Counted from the first letter of the stretch, positions 1 to 9,741 are shown. The stretch: 64,000 bases of DNA from Eubacterium ventriosum (GCF_025150745.1 NZ_CP102282.1:1065501-1129500); one strand, 5' to 3'. Notes: generated from the sequence alone by a model not told the origin. Program-made: numbers and translations.

Positions 1-454
1 CAATTGTAAAGTCATCATTTAAGAAATAAGAGTTAACTTTCTCTAAAAAATATGAAGGATTCTTAGCCTTTGCAACGTCATTAAAACAATTCTCATAAGA
101 AGTATTTTCGTCTGTTGCACAGAGACAATCACCAACAAAACTTAACTTAATAGTATTAGCAGGAGCGGTTGTTGCAACAGTACTTGAATCTTTAGTAGTG
201 GTTTGTCCTGAACTTGAAAATTTGCTTTCATCGGATGAATTGCCTGTGTTGCTTCCAATTGATTTTGAATTGCTATTATTTTGAGCTGCATTTCCTATAG
301 TGTTTTTCTTCGAATTTTCATTCTGACTCATCGTTTCTTTCTGACCCAAAACATTAGTTGTCGTATCCATGGGTTTAACCGAAAGGTTAAAAAATATTGC
401 CACGGTTATAACCGACAGTATTATGGGAAAAATTACTATAATATTTTTTTTCAT
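1..454 (-). CDS. CapA-family (poly-gamma-glutamate/capsule type) surface protein, N-terminal part
   Basis: The gene runs off the left edge of the window; 151 codons are visible on the minus strand. The start is the ATG at 454-452, preceded by GGAGAG. Residues 5-23 form a hydrophobic signal/anchor segment. Residues 30-100 are a Ser/Thr/Asn/Gln-rich linker. At 105-111 comes SFVGDCL, then a PSYFLEKVNSYF-type stretch and DDFTI. This order (GDC, PSYFL, DDxTI) is the start of CapA/PGA_cap metallophosphatase-like domains in Clostridia. The catalytic remainder lies outside the window, so the function is inferred from the family: an extracellular enzyme-like protein related to capsule or poly-gamma-glutamate handling. 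It is transcribed divergently from cutC. Confidence 0.75.
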   Translation of the reverse strand, partial: MKKNIIVIFPIILSVITVAIFFNLSVKPMDTTTNVLGQKETMSQNENSKKNTIGNAAQNNSNSKSIGSNTGNSSDESKFSSSGQTTTKDSSTVATTAPANTIKLSFVGDCLCATDENTSYENCFNDVAKAKNPSYFLEKVNSYFLNDDFTI

Positions 455-679
455 TTTCTCTCCATTCTTCTATAATTATGTAGAATAAATTTGAGGGTGC
501 TTATAGAAAATATACAAAACCCGACCTTAGAATTTATTGTACCATATGAGTCGTTAAGATGAAAAATAAAAAACAATAAAAAAGAAGATAAAATATATAC
601 AAAAATAGATTGGCCGTATATACAAGGAATAAATAAGTGTGATACAATTATCGAAGTTAAAATTTATAGGAGAAATCAT

Positions 680-1453
680 ATGTCAAAATACATATTAGAA
701 GTTTGTGTTGATTCAGTAGAATCAGCAATTTCCGCATATAATGGAGGAGCAACAAGAATTGAGTTATGCTCAAATCTTGTTATAGGAGGAACAACTCCGG
801 ATTTAGAATTGTTTAAAACTATTAGAAACCATATTCAGATTCCAATTAACGTAATGATACGTCCTCGTTACGGTGATTTTTGCTACACAGAATATGAACA
901 CGAAATTATGTGCAGACAGGTGGAAAACTTTAAAAACGAAGGTGCGGATGCAGTTGTAATTGGGAGTTTAAATATTGACGGAACATTAAATGAAAAGCAG
1001 ATGAAAGAACTTATTAAAGAGGCAGGTCAGTGTAAAATTACGCTTCATAGAGCTTTCGATATGTGTAAGGATTATTTTCAAACAATGGAAGAAGCCATAA
1101 AACTTGGTGTGGATACGATTTTAACTTCAGGAGGAAAACAGAACTGCATTGTAGGTGCTGAAACCATTAGAAATTTGGTTGAACAGGCGGAAGGAAGAAT
1201 AGAAATATTAGTTGGTGCAGGTGTAAGTCAAAATAATATTGCAGAACTGATTAAGAGAACAAAAACCAAAAGCTTCCATATGTCGGGAAAAACAATTATA
1301 GAGAGCACAATGAAATATAGAAATCCAGACGTTTTTATGGGACTTCCGGGAATTAGTGAGTATAAAAAATATCAAACAGATGAAAAAATTATAAAACAGG
1401 TAGTAGAAATACTACAAAGAAATATAGAGTCCAAAACACAGATTCAGGAATAA
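680..1453 (+). CDS. cutC: CutC family protein
   Basis: A 257-residue protein matching the full length of CutC (TIM-barrel, cytosolic). Visible family signatures are EVCVDSVESA near residue 7, GGATRIELC near 23, IGGTTPD near 36, NVMIRPRYGDF near 57, and HRAFDM near 125. The family was named for copper tolerance in E. coli, but its biochemical role is not settled, so copper homeostasis is only the traditional label. The start has a short ATAGGAG motif upstream. The C-terminal 35 residues are charged and less conserved. It stands alone with its own upstream region; an MFS transporter follows after about 80 bp. Confidence 0.9.
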   Translation: MSKYILEVCVDSVESAISAYNGGATRIELCSNLVIGGTTPDLELFKTIRNHIQIPINVMIRPRYGDFCYTEYEHEIMCRQVENFKNEGADAVVIGSLNIDGTLNEKQMKELIKEAGQCKITLHRAFDMCKDYFQTMEEAIKLGVDTILTSGGKQNCIVGAETIRNLVEQAEGRIEILVGAGVSQNNIAELIKRTKTKSFHMSGKTIIESTMKYRNPDVFMGLPGISEYKKYQTDEKIIKQVVEILQRNIESKTQIQE

Positions 1454-1532
1454 AAATTTTAATTTAAGAAAATTAATATAATCTGAAAACTAAAAAGTAA
1501 CTTGCAGGAAAATGCAAAAGAAGGAGGAAAAA

Positions 1533-2741
1533 ATGTATTCAGCATTATTAGTAATTATTTATTTAGCATTTATAAGTTTAGGTTTGCCTGATACTCTGTT
1601 GGGCTCAGCGTGGCCACAGATGCACATCGAACTTAATGCATCATTGTCTTCAGCAGGAATTATAACAATGATTATATCAATGGGAACGGTTATATCAAGT
1701 TTGTTTTCTGACAGATTAAACATTAAGCTTGGAACAGGAAAAGTTACAGCTATTAGTGTATTAATGACAGCAGTAGCATTGCTTGGATTTTCACTATCAC
1801 ATAGTTTCATAATATTATGTGTGCTCGCAGTACCATATGGATTAGGTGCAGGAGCTGTAGATGCGGCATTAAATAATTATGTTGCACTACATTATTCCTC
1901 AAAACATATGAGCTGGCTCCACTGTTTCTGGGGAGTTGGCGCGTCAATAGGACCATATATTATAGGAACATGTATGGCTCACGGTTTAGGCTGGCGTGGT
2001 GGTTACAGTGTTATTTCAGTACTTCAGTTTACACTTACAGCAGCATTATTTATAACATTGCCATTATGGAAAAAAGTAGAAAACAGCGAAAACAATGTAA
2101 TCAATGGAAATAACGAAAGAACTCAGGAAGAACCACAGGAGAGAAAAGCTAAATCATTATCAGAAGTATTACATATTAAAGGGGTAATCTACATTTTATT
2201 TGCATTCTTTTGCTATAGTGCAGTTGAGCAGACAACAACATTGTGGTGTGCAAGCTATCTTGTATTAAATAGAAGCATTGACAGCAACATAGCAGCCAAG
2301 TTTGCAGCATTTTTCTACATAGGAATTACATTTGGACGTTTCCTGTGCGGATTTATTGCAGACAAGTTAGGCGACAAGAATATGATAAGACTTGGAATTG
2401 TAATAATTGTGGCAGGTATTGTAATGTTATTTATGCCAATACCGGGTGCAGCTATTGCTTTGGCAGGACTTATAACAATAGGTCTTGGCTGTGCACCAAT
2501 ATATCCGTCAATTATTCATTCAACACCATTTAACTTTGGCGCGGATAATTCACAGGCGGTTATCGGAATACAGATGGCATTTGCTTATGTTGGAACAACA
2601 TTTATGCCACCATTATTCGGACTTATTGCCCAGTATATTAACATAGGATTATTCCCGGTATATATTTTAATATTTACTGCAATAATGCTTTTGACAACAG
2701 AAGTGTTAAACAACATTAACAAGGATAAAGCATATAAATAA
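1533..2741 (+). CDS. MFS transporter (sugar-type, 12 TM)
   Basis: A major facilitator superfamily protein of 402 residues when started at the ATG at 1533. That start is chosen because AGAAGGAGG lies just upstream; an in-frame ATG at 1512 would place this ribosome site inside the gene. The N-terminus (LGLPDTLLGSAWP, then ISMGTVISSLFSDRL) resembles MFS proteins of the FucP/GlcP-like sugar:proton group. There are about twelve hydrophobic helices, with a hydrophilic loop at about 185-215 between the two halves. A second MFS-type loop motif (FGRFLCGFIADKLGDK) follows helix 8. The substrate cannot be assigned from sequence. It sits 80 bp after cutC and may be cotranscribed. Confidence 0.85.
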   Translation: MYSALLVIIYLAFISLGLPDTLLGSAWPQMHIELNASLSSAGIITMIISMGTVISSLFSDRLNIKLGTGKVTAISVLMTAVALLGFSLSHSFIILCVLAVPYGLGAGAVDAALNNYVALHYSSKHMSWLHCFWGVGASIGPYIIGTCMAHGLGWRGGYSVISVLQFTLTAALFITLPLWKKVENSENNVINGNNERTQEEPQERKAKSLSEVLHIKGVIYILFAFFCYSAVEQTTTLWCASYLVLNRSIDSNIAAKFAAFFYIGITFGRFLCGFIADKLGDKNMIRLGIVIIVAGIVMLFMPIPGAAIALAGLITIGLGCAPIYPSIIHSTPFNFGADNSQAVIGIQMAFAYVGTTFMPPLFGLIAQYINIGLFPVYILIFTAIMLLTTEVLNNINKDKAYK

Positions 2742-2924
2742 TCCAAATAAACAAAAGGAGTCAGTGTTTTTAACATGGGATATTATAAGGAAAACTGTTT
2801 TGGGCTTTTTATGTAATTAGAATTGAAAGAGTCAGGAAACAATAATACTAGAAAGTGCAAAAAAAGCCCTAAATTAATACCACAAAACTATGTACATAAT
2901 TAAAAAAAGTATGTATTATTAAAG

Positions 2925-2950
2925 ACGCGACAGTTAAGGCTGTCGCGTTT
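2925..2950 (+). terminator. hairpin before lrgAB (terminator or attenuator)
   Basis: A perfect 9-bp stem, ACGCGACAG (2925-2933) pairing with CTGTCGCGT (2940-2948), with a 6-nt loop and a short T run. It ends about 24 bp before the lrgA start, so it may end upstream transcripts or act as a cis-regulatory stem in the lrgAB leader. Confidence 0.6.
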
Positions 2951-2972
2951 TGTGGAAAGAAGGGTGAAAATT

Positions 2973-3341
2973 ATGAAATATATGAGACAATTTGGGATTA
3001 TTATGTTAGTAACCTGTATAGGTGAAATCTTAAAATATTTAATTCCGTTGGCAATACCGTCAAGTATTTATGGATTGTGTCTGATGATGGTTTTGCTTGT
3101 GACAGGCATTGTGAAAGTAGACGATGTAAAAGAGTCAGGAACTTTTCTAATAGAAATAATGCCTTTAATGTTTATTGCATCGGGAGTAGGAATAGTTGTT
3201 TATTGGAAACAGCTTAAAACCATGCTTATTCCACTTATAATTATTACTTTTGTGTCAACAGTCCTTGTAATGGCTGTGTCAGGAAAAGTAACCCAGTATG
3301 TGATAAAGAGGAGAAAAAAATATGAATCAGATGATAATTAA
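2973..3341 (+). CDS. lrgA: CidA/LrgA family holin-like membrane protein
   Basis: A small hydrophobic protein of 122 residues with four predicted membrane helices and a basic C-terminus. It matches the LrgA/CidA family in length and in the motif PSSIYGLCLMM near residue 28. The ATG at 2973 is preferred over a GTG at 2952 because GAAAGAAGGG lies about 8 nt upstream of it. The family forms holin-like or transport oligomers; in Gram-positive bacteria LrgAB has been linked to murein hydrolase control and pyruvate uptake. The stop overlaps the next gene by 20 bp, so the two are translationally coupled. Confidence 0.88.
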   Translation: MKYMRQFGIIMLVTCIGEILKYLIPLAIPSSIYGLCLMMVLLVTGIVKVDDVKESGTFLIEIMPLMFIASGVGIVVYWKQLKTMLIPLIIITFVSTVLVMAVSGKVTQYVIKRRKKYESDDN

Positions 3342-4014
3342 TTCTACGACAATAGGTGTAGTAATAAGTGTAATGGGATACGAGTTAGGCTTATTATTAA
3401 AAAGAAAATTTAAGTCAGCTATTTTTAACCCACTTTTAATTTCAATAATATTTGTAATATGCTGTCTGCTCTTGTTTAGGGTAGATTATGATAATTACAA
3501 CAAAAGCGCACAGTATTTAAGTTATCTTTTAACACCGGCAACAGTATGTCTTGCAATACCTTTGTATCAGCAGATTAAATTACTTAAAGAGAATGTGGTA
3601 GCAATATTTGCAGGCATAATTTCGGGTGTACTTACAAGTTTGGTTTGTATATTTGCATTTGCTTTAATATTTAATTTCGGTCATGAAGAATATGTAACAT
3701 TGTTGCCTAAGTCCATTACAACAGCAATTGGAATGGGAATTTCAGAAGAACTTGGTGGATATGTTACAATTACAGTTGCGGTAATAATCATTACAGGAGT
3801 TCTTGGTAACATATGTGGTGAGGCAGTTTGCAAAATATTTAAAATAACAAATCCTGTGGCAAAGGGAATAGCTCTGGGAACATCTTCCCATGCCATTGGT
3901 ACTGCAAAAGCAATGGAAATGGGCGAGATTGAAGGGGCAATGAGCAGCCTTTCAATAGTAATAGCAGGAATTTGCACAATGGTAGGAGCATCTGTTTTTG
4001 CAAATTTTATATAA
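3322..4014 (+). CDS. lrgB: LrgB family membrane protein
   Basis: A 230-residue integral membrane protein with about six to seven helices. The LrgB signature is present: PKSITTAIGMGISEELGG near residue 130, and GTSSHAIGTAKAMEMG followed by EGAMSSL near 186-210. The start lies inside lrgA, with a GAGGAGAAA ribosome site. Together with lrgA it forms the standard two-component LrgAB unit of the inner membrane. No LytSR two-component regulator gene is visible next to it, so control must come from elsewhere or from the leader hairpin upstream. Confidence 0.92.
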   Translation: MNQMIINSTTIGVVISVMGYELGLLLKRKFKSAIFNPLLISIIFVICCLLLFRVDYDNYNKSAQYLSYLLTPATVCLAIPLYQQIKLLKENVVAIFAGIISGVLTSLVCIFAFALIFNFGHEEYVTLLPKSITTAIGMGISEELGGYVTITVAVIIITGVLGNICGEAVCKIFKITNPVAKGIALGTSSHAIGTAKAMEMGEIEGAMSSLSIVIAGICTMVGASVFANFI

Positions 4015-4124
4015 AGAGTTATAATAATGGCGGACAGATTTTTATTTAATAAGAAATTAATTTGGAAATTCTATTAAGCAAAAATCCCACCGAGGATTGA
4101 AGAGGTGCGGATAGGAGGCATATT

Positions 4125-4697
4125 ATGATAATTACAATTGCAAGACAATGTGGTTGCGGCGGACATGAAGTTGCAAGAATATTGGCTAATAAACTTGGCA
4201 TGGAACTTTTTGACAAAAAGAAATTGCTTGAAGAAGCAAATCAGCTAGGACAGGCTGAAGAACACAGTAATTTTTTTAACGAAGTACCTATTAATAGTCT
4301 TTTATATGGAATAGCAATGGGGTTTGGAAATACGAAGCCAATGGATAAGTCATTAAAACTTGTTAAGGCCATTACCGAAAACAAAGACGCCATAATTATT
4401 GGAAGATGTGCTAATATAATATACAAAGATAGCAAGGATGTTACATCAGTATATCTTTTTGCGGACAAAGAATTTAGAATAAAATATCTTATGGAAAGAG
4501 ACGGAATTTCAGAAAAAGAGGCGGAAAAGTATATAAAAGAAGTTGACGAGAAAAGAACATCTTTCCATAAATACTGCACTGACACAGTGTGGGGAGATGC
4601 AAAAGAATATCAGCTTTGCCTTGATACAGGTAAGATTGGTTTTGAAAAGACGGCAGAGCTTATTATGAATTATATTAATGCAAAAAAAGAATCCTAA
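4125..4697 (+). CDS. cytidylate kinase-like family protein
   Basis: A 190-residue cytosolic protein of the cytidylate-kinase-like family found in many Clostridia. It opens with IITIARQCGCGGHEVARILA, the degenerate P-loop region of this family, followed by GMELFDKKKL. IIIGRCANII lies near residue 87. The C-terminal part has the alpha-helical lid region (RIKYLMERDGISEKEAEKYI). These proteins resemble CMP kinase in fold, but the real substrate is not established and it should not be read as the essential cmk. The start has a strong ATAGGAGGC site. Confidence 0.85.
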   Translation: MIITIARQCGCGGHEVARILANKLGMELFDKKKLLEEANQLGQAEEHSNFFNEVPINSLLYGIAMGFGNTKPMDKSLKLVKAITENKDAIIIGRCANIIYKDSKDVTSVYLFADKEFRIKYLMERDGISEKEAEKYIKEVDEKRTSFHKYCTDTVWGDAKEYQLCLDTGKIGFEKTAELIMNYINAKKES

Positions 4698-4769
4698 AAA
4701 TTTGGAAATGAAAAAAATATATAAATAATTATATGATAATATTAGAAATGATTATAGGAGTTGATTATT

Positions 4770-5444
4770 ATGAAACAGACAAGGCAGATGTCAGAGACTA
4801 TAAAACTTGGAATACTTCTTGCACTTTCAGGTGGATTTATGGATGCGTACTCTTACATACAGAGGGATCAGGTTTTTGCCAATGCCCAGACAGGAAACAT
4901 GTTGCTGTTTGGTGTAAATTTGTCAGCGGGGAATCTTAGGGGAGCGCTTCATTACTTCTTCCCGGTTTTTGCTTTTGCAATAGGAATTGCCATAGCAGAG
5001 CTTGTTCGTGCCAAAGAAAGAGACCTTTTACATTGGAGACAGGTGTCTGTTTTATTTGAGGGAATTATACTTGTAGGCGTAGCTTTTATTCCACTTGACA
5101 TGAACCTTATAGCCAACTCACTTACATCTTTTGCCTGCGGAATACAGGTTGAAAGTTTTAGAAAAATCAGAGGTAACGGCATTGCCACAACTATGTGTAT
5201 AGGAAATTTGAGAAGTGGTACACAGAACCTTTGTAATTTCATTCGCAAAAAAGATAAGGAAGATTTTAAGAAAGCAGTATTGTATTATGGAATTATTGTA
5301 TGCTTCGTAACCGGGGCAGTAATCGGTAACTTCTTTATACATATGTTCCACGAAAGAGCAATTCTTTGTTGCTCAGTAGTTTTATTCTTTGCTTTCTTCT
5401 TAATGTTTATTGATTATGAAAAAGATGACGCTAGAGCAATTTAA
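4770..5444 (+). CDS. YoaK/DUF1275 family membrane protein
   Basis: A 224-residue membrane protein with about six helices. The DUF1275 (YoaK) signature is visible: LSGGFMDAYSYIQRDQVFANAQTGN split across residues 18-42, GNLRGA near 50, and an internal GNIATT-like GNGIATTMCIGN near 130. The ATG at 4770 is chosen because TAGGAG lies nine bases upstream; a TTG at 4761 would overlap that site. The function of the family is unknown. The 3' end overlaps the start of the helicase gene by about 28 bp, suggesting coupled translation. Confidence 0.85.
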   Translation: MKQTRQMSETIKLGILLALSGGFMDAYSYIQRDQVFANAQTGNMLLFGVNLSAGNLRGALHYFFPVFAFAIGIAIAELVRAKERDLLHWRQVSVLFEGIILVGVAFIPLDMNLIANSLTSFACGIQVESFRKIRGNGIATTMCIGNLRSGTQNLCNFIRKKDKEDFKKAVLYYGIIVCFVTGAVIGNFFIHMFHERAILCCSVVLFFAFFLMFIDYEKDDARAI

Positions 5445-7398
5445 AGAACAGTTTAATATAAAACTAAATAATCAACAGTTAAAAGCAGTGCAGTCGGTTC
5501 AAAATCCTACACTGCTTTTAGCAGTTCCGGGCAGTGGAAAGACAACGGTTCTTGTTACAAGACTTGGTTATATGATTTATTGTCTTGGAATAGAGCCTGA
5601 ATCAATTCTCACTGTTACATATACAGTTGCGGCAACTAACTATATGAGACAGAGATTTGAAACAATGTTTGGTGAACAGCTGGCGGCAAGACTTGAGTTT
5701 AGAACAATTAACGGAATTTGTTCAAAAATAATTAACTATTACGGAAACTGCATCGGCAGAAAGGCTTTCGACCTGATTACGGAAGAAGGCTTTAAATCTA
5801 AAATATTGTCTTTGATTTATCAGAAAGAACTTAACGAATATCCGTCGGAAAATGACTTGCAGACAGTTATTACCCTGATTACATACATAAAAAATATGAT
5901 GCTTTCAAATGAAGAAATTGAAAGCCTTGGCAAGAAGGAAAACCTGCCACTTGCTGAAATTTACAAGGCATATTGTGGGGAACTTCGCAGACAGTCATTA
6001 ATGGATTATGACGACCAAATGGTTTATGCCTACACAATGCTAAAGACCACACCACAGGTTTTGGAATATTTTCAAAATATGTACCAATATATTTGCGTGG
6101 ACGAAGCACAGGATACATCAAAAATCCAGCACAAAATTATTGAAATACTTGCAATGAAAAATAAGAAGCTGTTCATGGTTGGGGATGAGGATCAGAGTAT
6201 TTACGGATTTAGGGCGGCTTACCCGGAAGCATTGCTTTCTTTTGAGTCAACTTATCCTGAAGGAAAAATTCTTCTAATGGAAGAAAACTTTAGGTCTGAC
6301 GGAGCAATTGTAAGTGCAGCAGACAGATTTATTCAGAAAAACAAATTAAGACACAAGAAAAATATGAAAGCTTCAAGGGATATGGTAAAAGATATTCGAC
6401 TTATTGAAGTAAAAACAAGAAAGTCTCAGTATAGCTATTTAACAAAGGTGGCAGAAAACTGCAACGTAGATACGGCAGTTTTGTACAGAGATAATGAAAG
6501 CATAATTCCAGTTGTGGATATGCTTGAGAGAAGTGGCATTGATTACAAAATCAAAAACGCTGACCTGACGTTTTTCAATCACAAAATAGTTACAGACATA
6601 AAAAACATAATAAGATTTGCAGAAAATCCAAAGGATACGGAAATCTTTATGCAGATATATTTTAAAATCGGAACATATTTAAGCAAAATGGGAGCGATTG
6701 AAGCCTGCCGTATAAGTGAAGAAAAAGGCATTCCCGTAATTGACAGTGCATTAAGATATGGAAGAATCCCAAAAGGCACGGAGAAAAGTCTAAAGGCAAT
6801 GAAGACTCATATAGAAAGCATTTTAGAAGAGTCGGCCTACAAAGCAGTTTATAGAATTGTTAATTTCATGGGCTATTCTGCTTATCTTGAAAGAGCAAAA
6901 ATAAAAGATGGTAAGATAAGTATTCTCCAGGCTTTGGCAGCAAATGAGAAAACACCGGAAGATTTTCTAAATCGTCTTGATGAACTAGCAATGATTATAA
7001 AGAATAAAAAGAACAATTATGATTGCAAATTTACTTTGTCTACAATTCACTCAAGCAAAGGTTTGGAGTACGATACGGTATACATAATGGATGTAAAGGA
7101 CGGAGTTTTTCCTGAAAAGGTGGTTGCCAACAGAAAGAACGCAACAGATGAGGAAATAAAAACTTACGAGGAAGAGCGAAGACTTTATTACGTGGCAGTT
7201 ACAAGAGCAAAAAATCAGTTGTGCATATTTGACTTTAAGGACAGCTCAACTTTCAACAACCAGTTGCTTGGCATAAATGTTAAAAGCAGTGCCGACAAAA
7301 CTAAGTTTCAAAAATCGGGGAAAAAGGGTATAATAGCTACAGACAGGAAGACCTCCAAAGCAATAGAAATGCTAAGGTCAAAATCTTATCTAAGATAA
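5416..7398 (+). CDS. UvrD/PcrA-like superfamily 1 DNA helicase
   Basis: A superfamily 1A 3'-5' DNA helicase of about 660 residues, somewhat shorter than PcrA (about 720-740). The motifs appear in order: Q-motif NNQQLKAV, Walker A AVPGSGKTT (about 36-44), motif II CVDEAQD near 222, motif III GDEDQSIYGFRAA near 250, motif IV region LMEENFRSDG, motif V STIHSSKGLEYD near 548, and motif VI YYVAVTRAK near 590. It likely acts in DNA repair or replication-fork clearance. The start is uncertain: ATG at 5416 or 5425, or TTG at 5410. All lie inside the preceding gene and none has a clear ribosome site, consistent with translational coupling. Confidence 0.92.
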   Translation: MKKMTLEQFKEQFNIKLNNQQLKAVQSVQNPTLLLAVPGSGKTTVLVTRLGYMIYCLGIEPESILTVTYTVAATNYMRQRFETMFGEQLAARLEFRTINGICSKIINYYGNCIGRKAFDLITEEGFKSKILSLIYQKELNEYPSENDLQTVITLITYIKNMMLSNEEIESLGKKENLPLAEIYKAYCGELRRQSLMDYDDQMVYAYTMLKTTPQVLEYFQNMYQYICVDEAQDTSKIQHKIIEILAMKNKKLFMVGDEDQSIYGFRAAYPEALLSFESTYPEGKILLMEENFRSDGAIVSAADRFIQKNKLRHKKNMKASRDMVKDIRLIEVKTRKSQYSYLTKVAENCNVDTAVLYRDNESIIPVVDMLERSGIDYKIKNADLTFFNHKIVTDIKNIIRFAENPKDTEIFMQIYFKIGTYLSKMGAIEACRISEEKGIPVIDSALRYGRIPKGTEKSLKAMKTHIESILEESAYKAVYRIVNFMGYSAYLERAKIKDGKISILQALAANEKTPEDFLNRLDELAMIIKNKKNNYDCKFTLSTIHSSKGLEYDTVYIMDVKDGVFPEKVVANRKNATDEEIKTYEEERRLYYVAVTRAKNQLCIFDFKDSSTFNNQLLGINVKSSADKTKFQKSGKKGIIATDRKTSKAIEMLRSKSYLR

Positions 7399-7415
7399 TT
7401 GGAAAATCTTTAATT

Positions 7416-7492
7416 AATAATTAGGAATAAATGATTCAAAAACTAATTAGGAATCTATGATTTCAAAAATAATCAGGAATCATTTTGAAAAT
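7416..7492 (+). repeat. three imperfect short tandem repeats
   Basis: Three degenerate copies of a unit like AATTAGGAATnnATGATTTCAAA follow each other with a period of about 25-28 bp between the helicase and the SseB-like gene. They are AT-rich and could be the result of slippage. No function can be inferred. Confidence 0.5.
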
Positions 7493-7514
7493 AAAAATTA
7501 CGAATGGAGTAAAT

Positions 7515-7946
7515 ATGAATAAAGATAATTCAAAAGTGGACAAGGGACTGCAGGGCAATGAAAAAATCGAAGAAGCCATTGCCATACTTCAAAGTCAGTC
7601 TACACCTGAACTGTTGGCGCACACACTTACAGTTATCAGAAGAAGAATGAAAGAACAGGGACAGCTTATTATTGCAGTTGAACCTTCACCATTAAGCAAT
7701 GAAATGAACGTTCAGGCAGTAAAAACATCAGACGGAAAAAACTGGTGGGTTGCTTTTACAGGTTTTGATGAAGAGTTAAAAGGTGGCGACAGTGTAAAAT
7801 CTACTTTTTTAACAGATATGGATAAGCTTTTTCAGTCAGCATTAACAGTGGATGAAATTGAGGGTGTAATAATCAATCCTTGGAACAGAACAATAATGTT
7901 AAACAAGAGATTGATAAGTATAATCCTTGGAACAGCTGATAATTAG
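7515..7946 (+). CDS. SseB-like domain protein
   Basis: A 143-residue cytosolic protein starting at the ATG at 7515 (GGAG upstream). An upstream TTG at 7485 is in frame but has no ribosome site. The central part (LIIAVEPSP, WWVAFTGFDEEL, FLTDMDKLFQSAL) and the end (EGVIINPWN, MLNKRLI) resemble SseB N-terminal domain proteins. In those proteins this fold handles protein interactions, and the molecular role is poorly known. The N-terminal 30 residues are charged. It stands between the helicase and a membrane protein gene. Confidence 0.65.
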   Translation: MNKDNSKVDKGLQGNEKIEEAIAILQSQSTPELLAHTLTVIRRRMKEQGQLIIAVEPSPLSNEMNVQAVKTSDGKNWWVAFTGFDEELKGGDSVKSTFLTDMDKLFQSALTVDEIEGVIINPWNRTIMLNKRLISIILGTADN

Positions 7947-8041
7947 ATAAGATTAGCATGTTAAAACATAATTGCACGGCATATGTGAGATAAGACCTTA
8001 GACACTGTAATATAAATAATAAAGAAGAAACGGAGAAAAGT

Positions 8042-9628
8042 ATGAATGCAATAATTAACAAAACAGGAAATGTAATTCAAAAAATAATATGGGGAATCCT
8101 TGTGGCAATGTTTGGGATTCTATCAATTTTTAATATTTTGGGAACAACAAAAATTGATATGAAAGTTAACGATTACAAGGAATATGCAGAGTATAGCCTT
8201 AACAATATTCTTATGATAATTTTGTATGTGGTAACTATTTTTGCAATTCTGTATATTATTGACAGATATACAAAATTACTAAAAATGGATACAAAGAAGT
8301 TTGCCAATATTGCAACAATATATGTTATTGCAATTGGAATCGCATACATAGTTATGGCAAGGGCATACCCTATAAGTGACCAAAGTATTGTTCAGAGAAT
8401 TGCATCAAGTTTTCTTGATGGAGATTACAGCGAGCTTACAGGTGAAGGATATTTGGTAGCATATCCGCAACAGCTTGGAATAATCGGCATTATCCAAATT
8501 ATTTACTACATATTCGGAAAAGATAATTACATCGCAATAATGCTTTTTAATGTTCTTGCAATGGCAGGAATTTTCAATATGCTATATAAGATTCTAACCA
8601 AAATGACAGATAATATTAGAATCCACAATCTGTATTGGGTTATGGTCTTTGGATGTTTCCCATTGATTTTCTATAGCTTCTTTGTGTACGGAACAATATT
8701 TGGACTATTCTTCTCATTAGTAGGCTTCTATAATCTTATCCTTGCAAAAGAAAATGGAAAAATCCTTAATTTTGTAATAAGTTTTCTGGCTTTCTGCATG
8801 GGAACAATAAGCAAAAGCAATTGTTTGATTTTTGTAATTGCAGCAGTTTTGGTTACTTTATTTTATGGAATAAAAGAACAAAAATTAAAATATGTAGTTT
8901 TCTCAATAATCTTAATGGGAGCGTTGATGGCGCCTAAATGTGTAAATCTGTATTATGCAAAAAAGGCTAATGTAACTATTTCAAAAGGTGTTCCGGCGAA
9001 ATGCTTTATAGCCATGGGATTGCAGAAGGGTACAAAAGAGTTAGGTTGCGGTGTTGATGGCTGGTACAACGCTTATAATTTGACAACTTTTGTAAACGCA
9101 GGTCGTGACAGTGAAAAAGCATCAGAAATAGCGGGAGAAAACATAAGTGAACGACTAAGTGAGTTTAAAAGCAAACCATTAGAGTTTGTGGATTTTGCAA
9201 AAAATAAAATCACAACACAGTGGTGCGAACCAACATTCCAAACTTTCTGGATGCTTCAGGCAATGGATAATCACGCAGAATGGTCAAAGGTAGCTAAAAG
9301 TATAGAAAAGGGAAAAGTAAACAAAATCATATTCGTAATAATGAAACTATATCTTATATTTATCTGGCTTGGAAACCTTGCATACCTTATAGCAAAAAGA
9401 AAACAGCTTACCATCTGGAACATGTTACTACAGGTGGCAGTACTTGGAGGTTTCATATTCCATTTTCTGTGGGAAGGCAAGGCACTGTATATTATGCCGT
9501 ACTATGTGATTTCCTTTGTGGCAGGAGTGCAGGGGATGTATATGTTATATGAGAAGATAAAAATAGAAACTTTAAATATACAGGAACAAAATAAAAAGGC
9601 TGTGAGTGAGGCGAACCACAAAAGTTAG
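8042..9628 (+). CDS. GT-C-type polytopic membrane protein (family 39-like glycosyltransferase)
   Basis: A 528-residue protein with about eleven to twelve membrane helices. After the second helix comes a long conserved segment (YPISDQSIVQRIASSF, GYLVAYPQQLG), then further helices. Late in the protein is a soluble extracellular loop (about 310-430) containing GCGVDGWYNAYN and KNKITTQWCEPTFQTFW. This layout, with an early acidic/polar loop followed by many helices, matches GT-C fold glycosyltransferases (PMT/family 39-like) that use lipid-linked sugars at the outer face of the membrane. The acceptor and sugar are unknown. The end is hydrophilic. It appears monocistronic. Confidence 0.7.
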   Translation: MNAIINKTGNVIQKIIWGILVAMFGILSIFNILGTTKIDMKVNDYKEYAEYSLNNILMIILYVVTIFAILYIIDRYTKLLKMDTKKFANIATIYVIAIGIAYIVMARAYPISDQSIVQRIASSFLDGDYSELTGEGYLVAYPQQLGIIGIIQIIYYIFGKDNYIAIMLFNVLAMAGIFNMLYKILTKMTDNIRIHNLYWVMVFGCFPLIFYSFFVYGTIFGLFFSLVGFYNLILAKENGKILNFVISFLAFCMGTISKSNCLIFVIAAVLVTLFYGIKEQKLKYVVFSIILMGALMAPKCVNLYYAKKANVTISKGVPAKCFIAMGLQKGTKELGCGVDGWYNAYNLTTFVNAGRDSEKASEIAGENISERLSEFKSKPLEFVDFAKNKITTQWCEPTFQTFWMLQAMDNHAEWSKVAKSIEKGKVNKIIFVIMKLYLIFIWLGNLAYLIAKRKQLTIWNMLLQVAVLGGFIFHFLWEGKALYIMPYYVISFVAGVQGMYMLYEKIKIETLNIQEQNKKAVSEANHKS

Positions 9629-9713
9629 ACTTCAATTAGTCTAAAAACCAACACTTTCATTAATTAATTGAACACTTTACTTTATTAATAAGGGAAAAAC
9701 AAGGCGATTTCAG

Positions 9714-9741
9714 TTGAATTTACAACGAAAATATGTATAAT
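9714..9741 (+). promoter_or_regulatory. sigma-A type promoter of pckA
   Basis: TTGAAT (9714-9719), a 16-bp spacer, and TATAAT (9736-9741), about 105 bp before the pckA start. It leaves a 5' leader of about 100 nt. Confidence 0.7.

Noticed and set aside
2802-2869. Inverted repeat GGGCTTTTT / AAAAAGCCC after the MFS gene as a terminator.
   Set aside because: The arms are separated by about 50 bases and lack a T tract after the second arm, so it is too weak to call.
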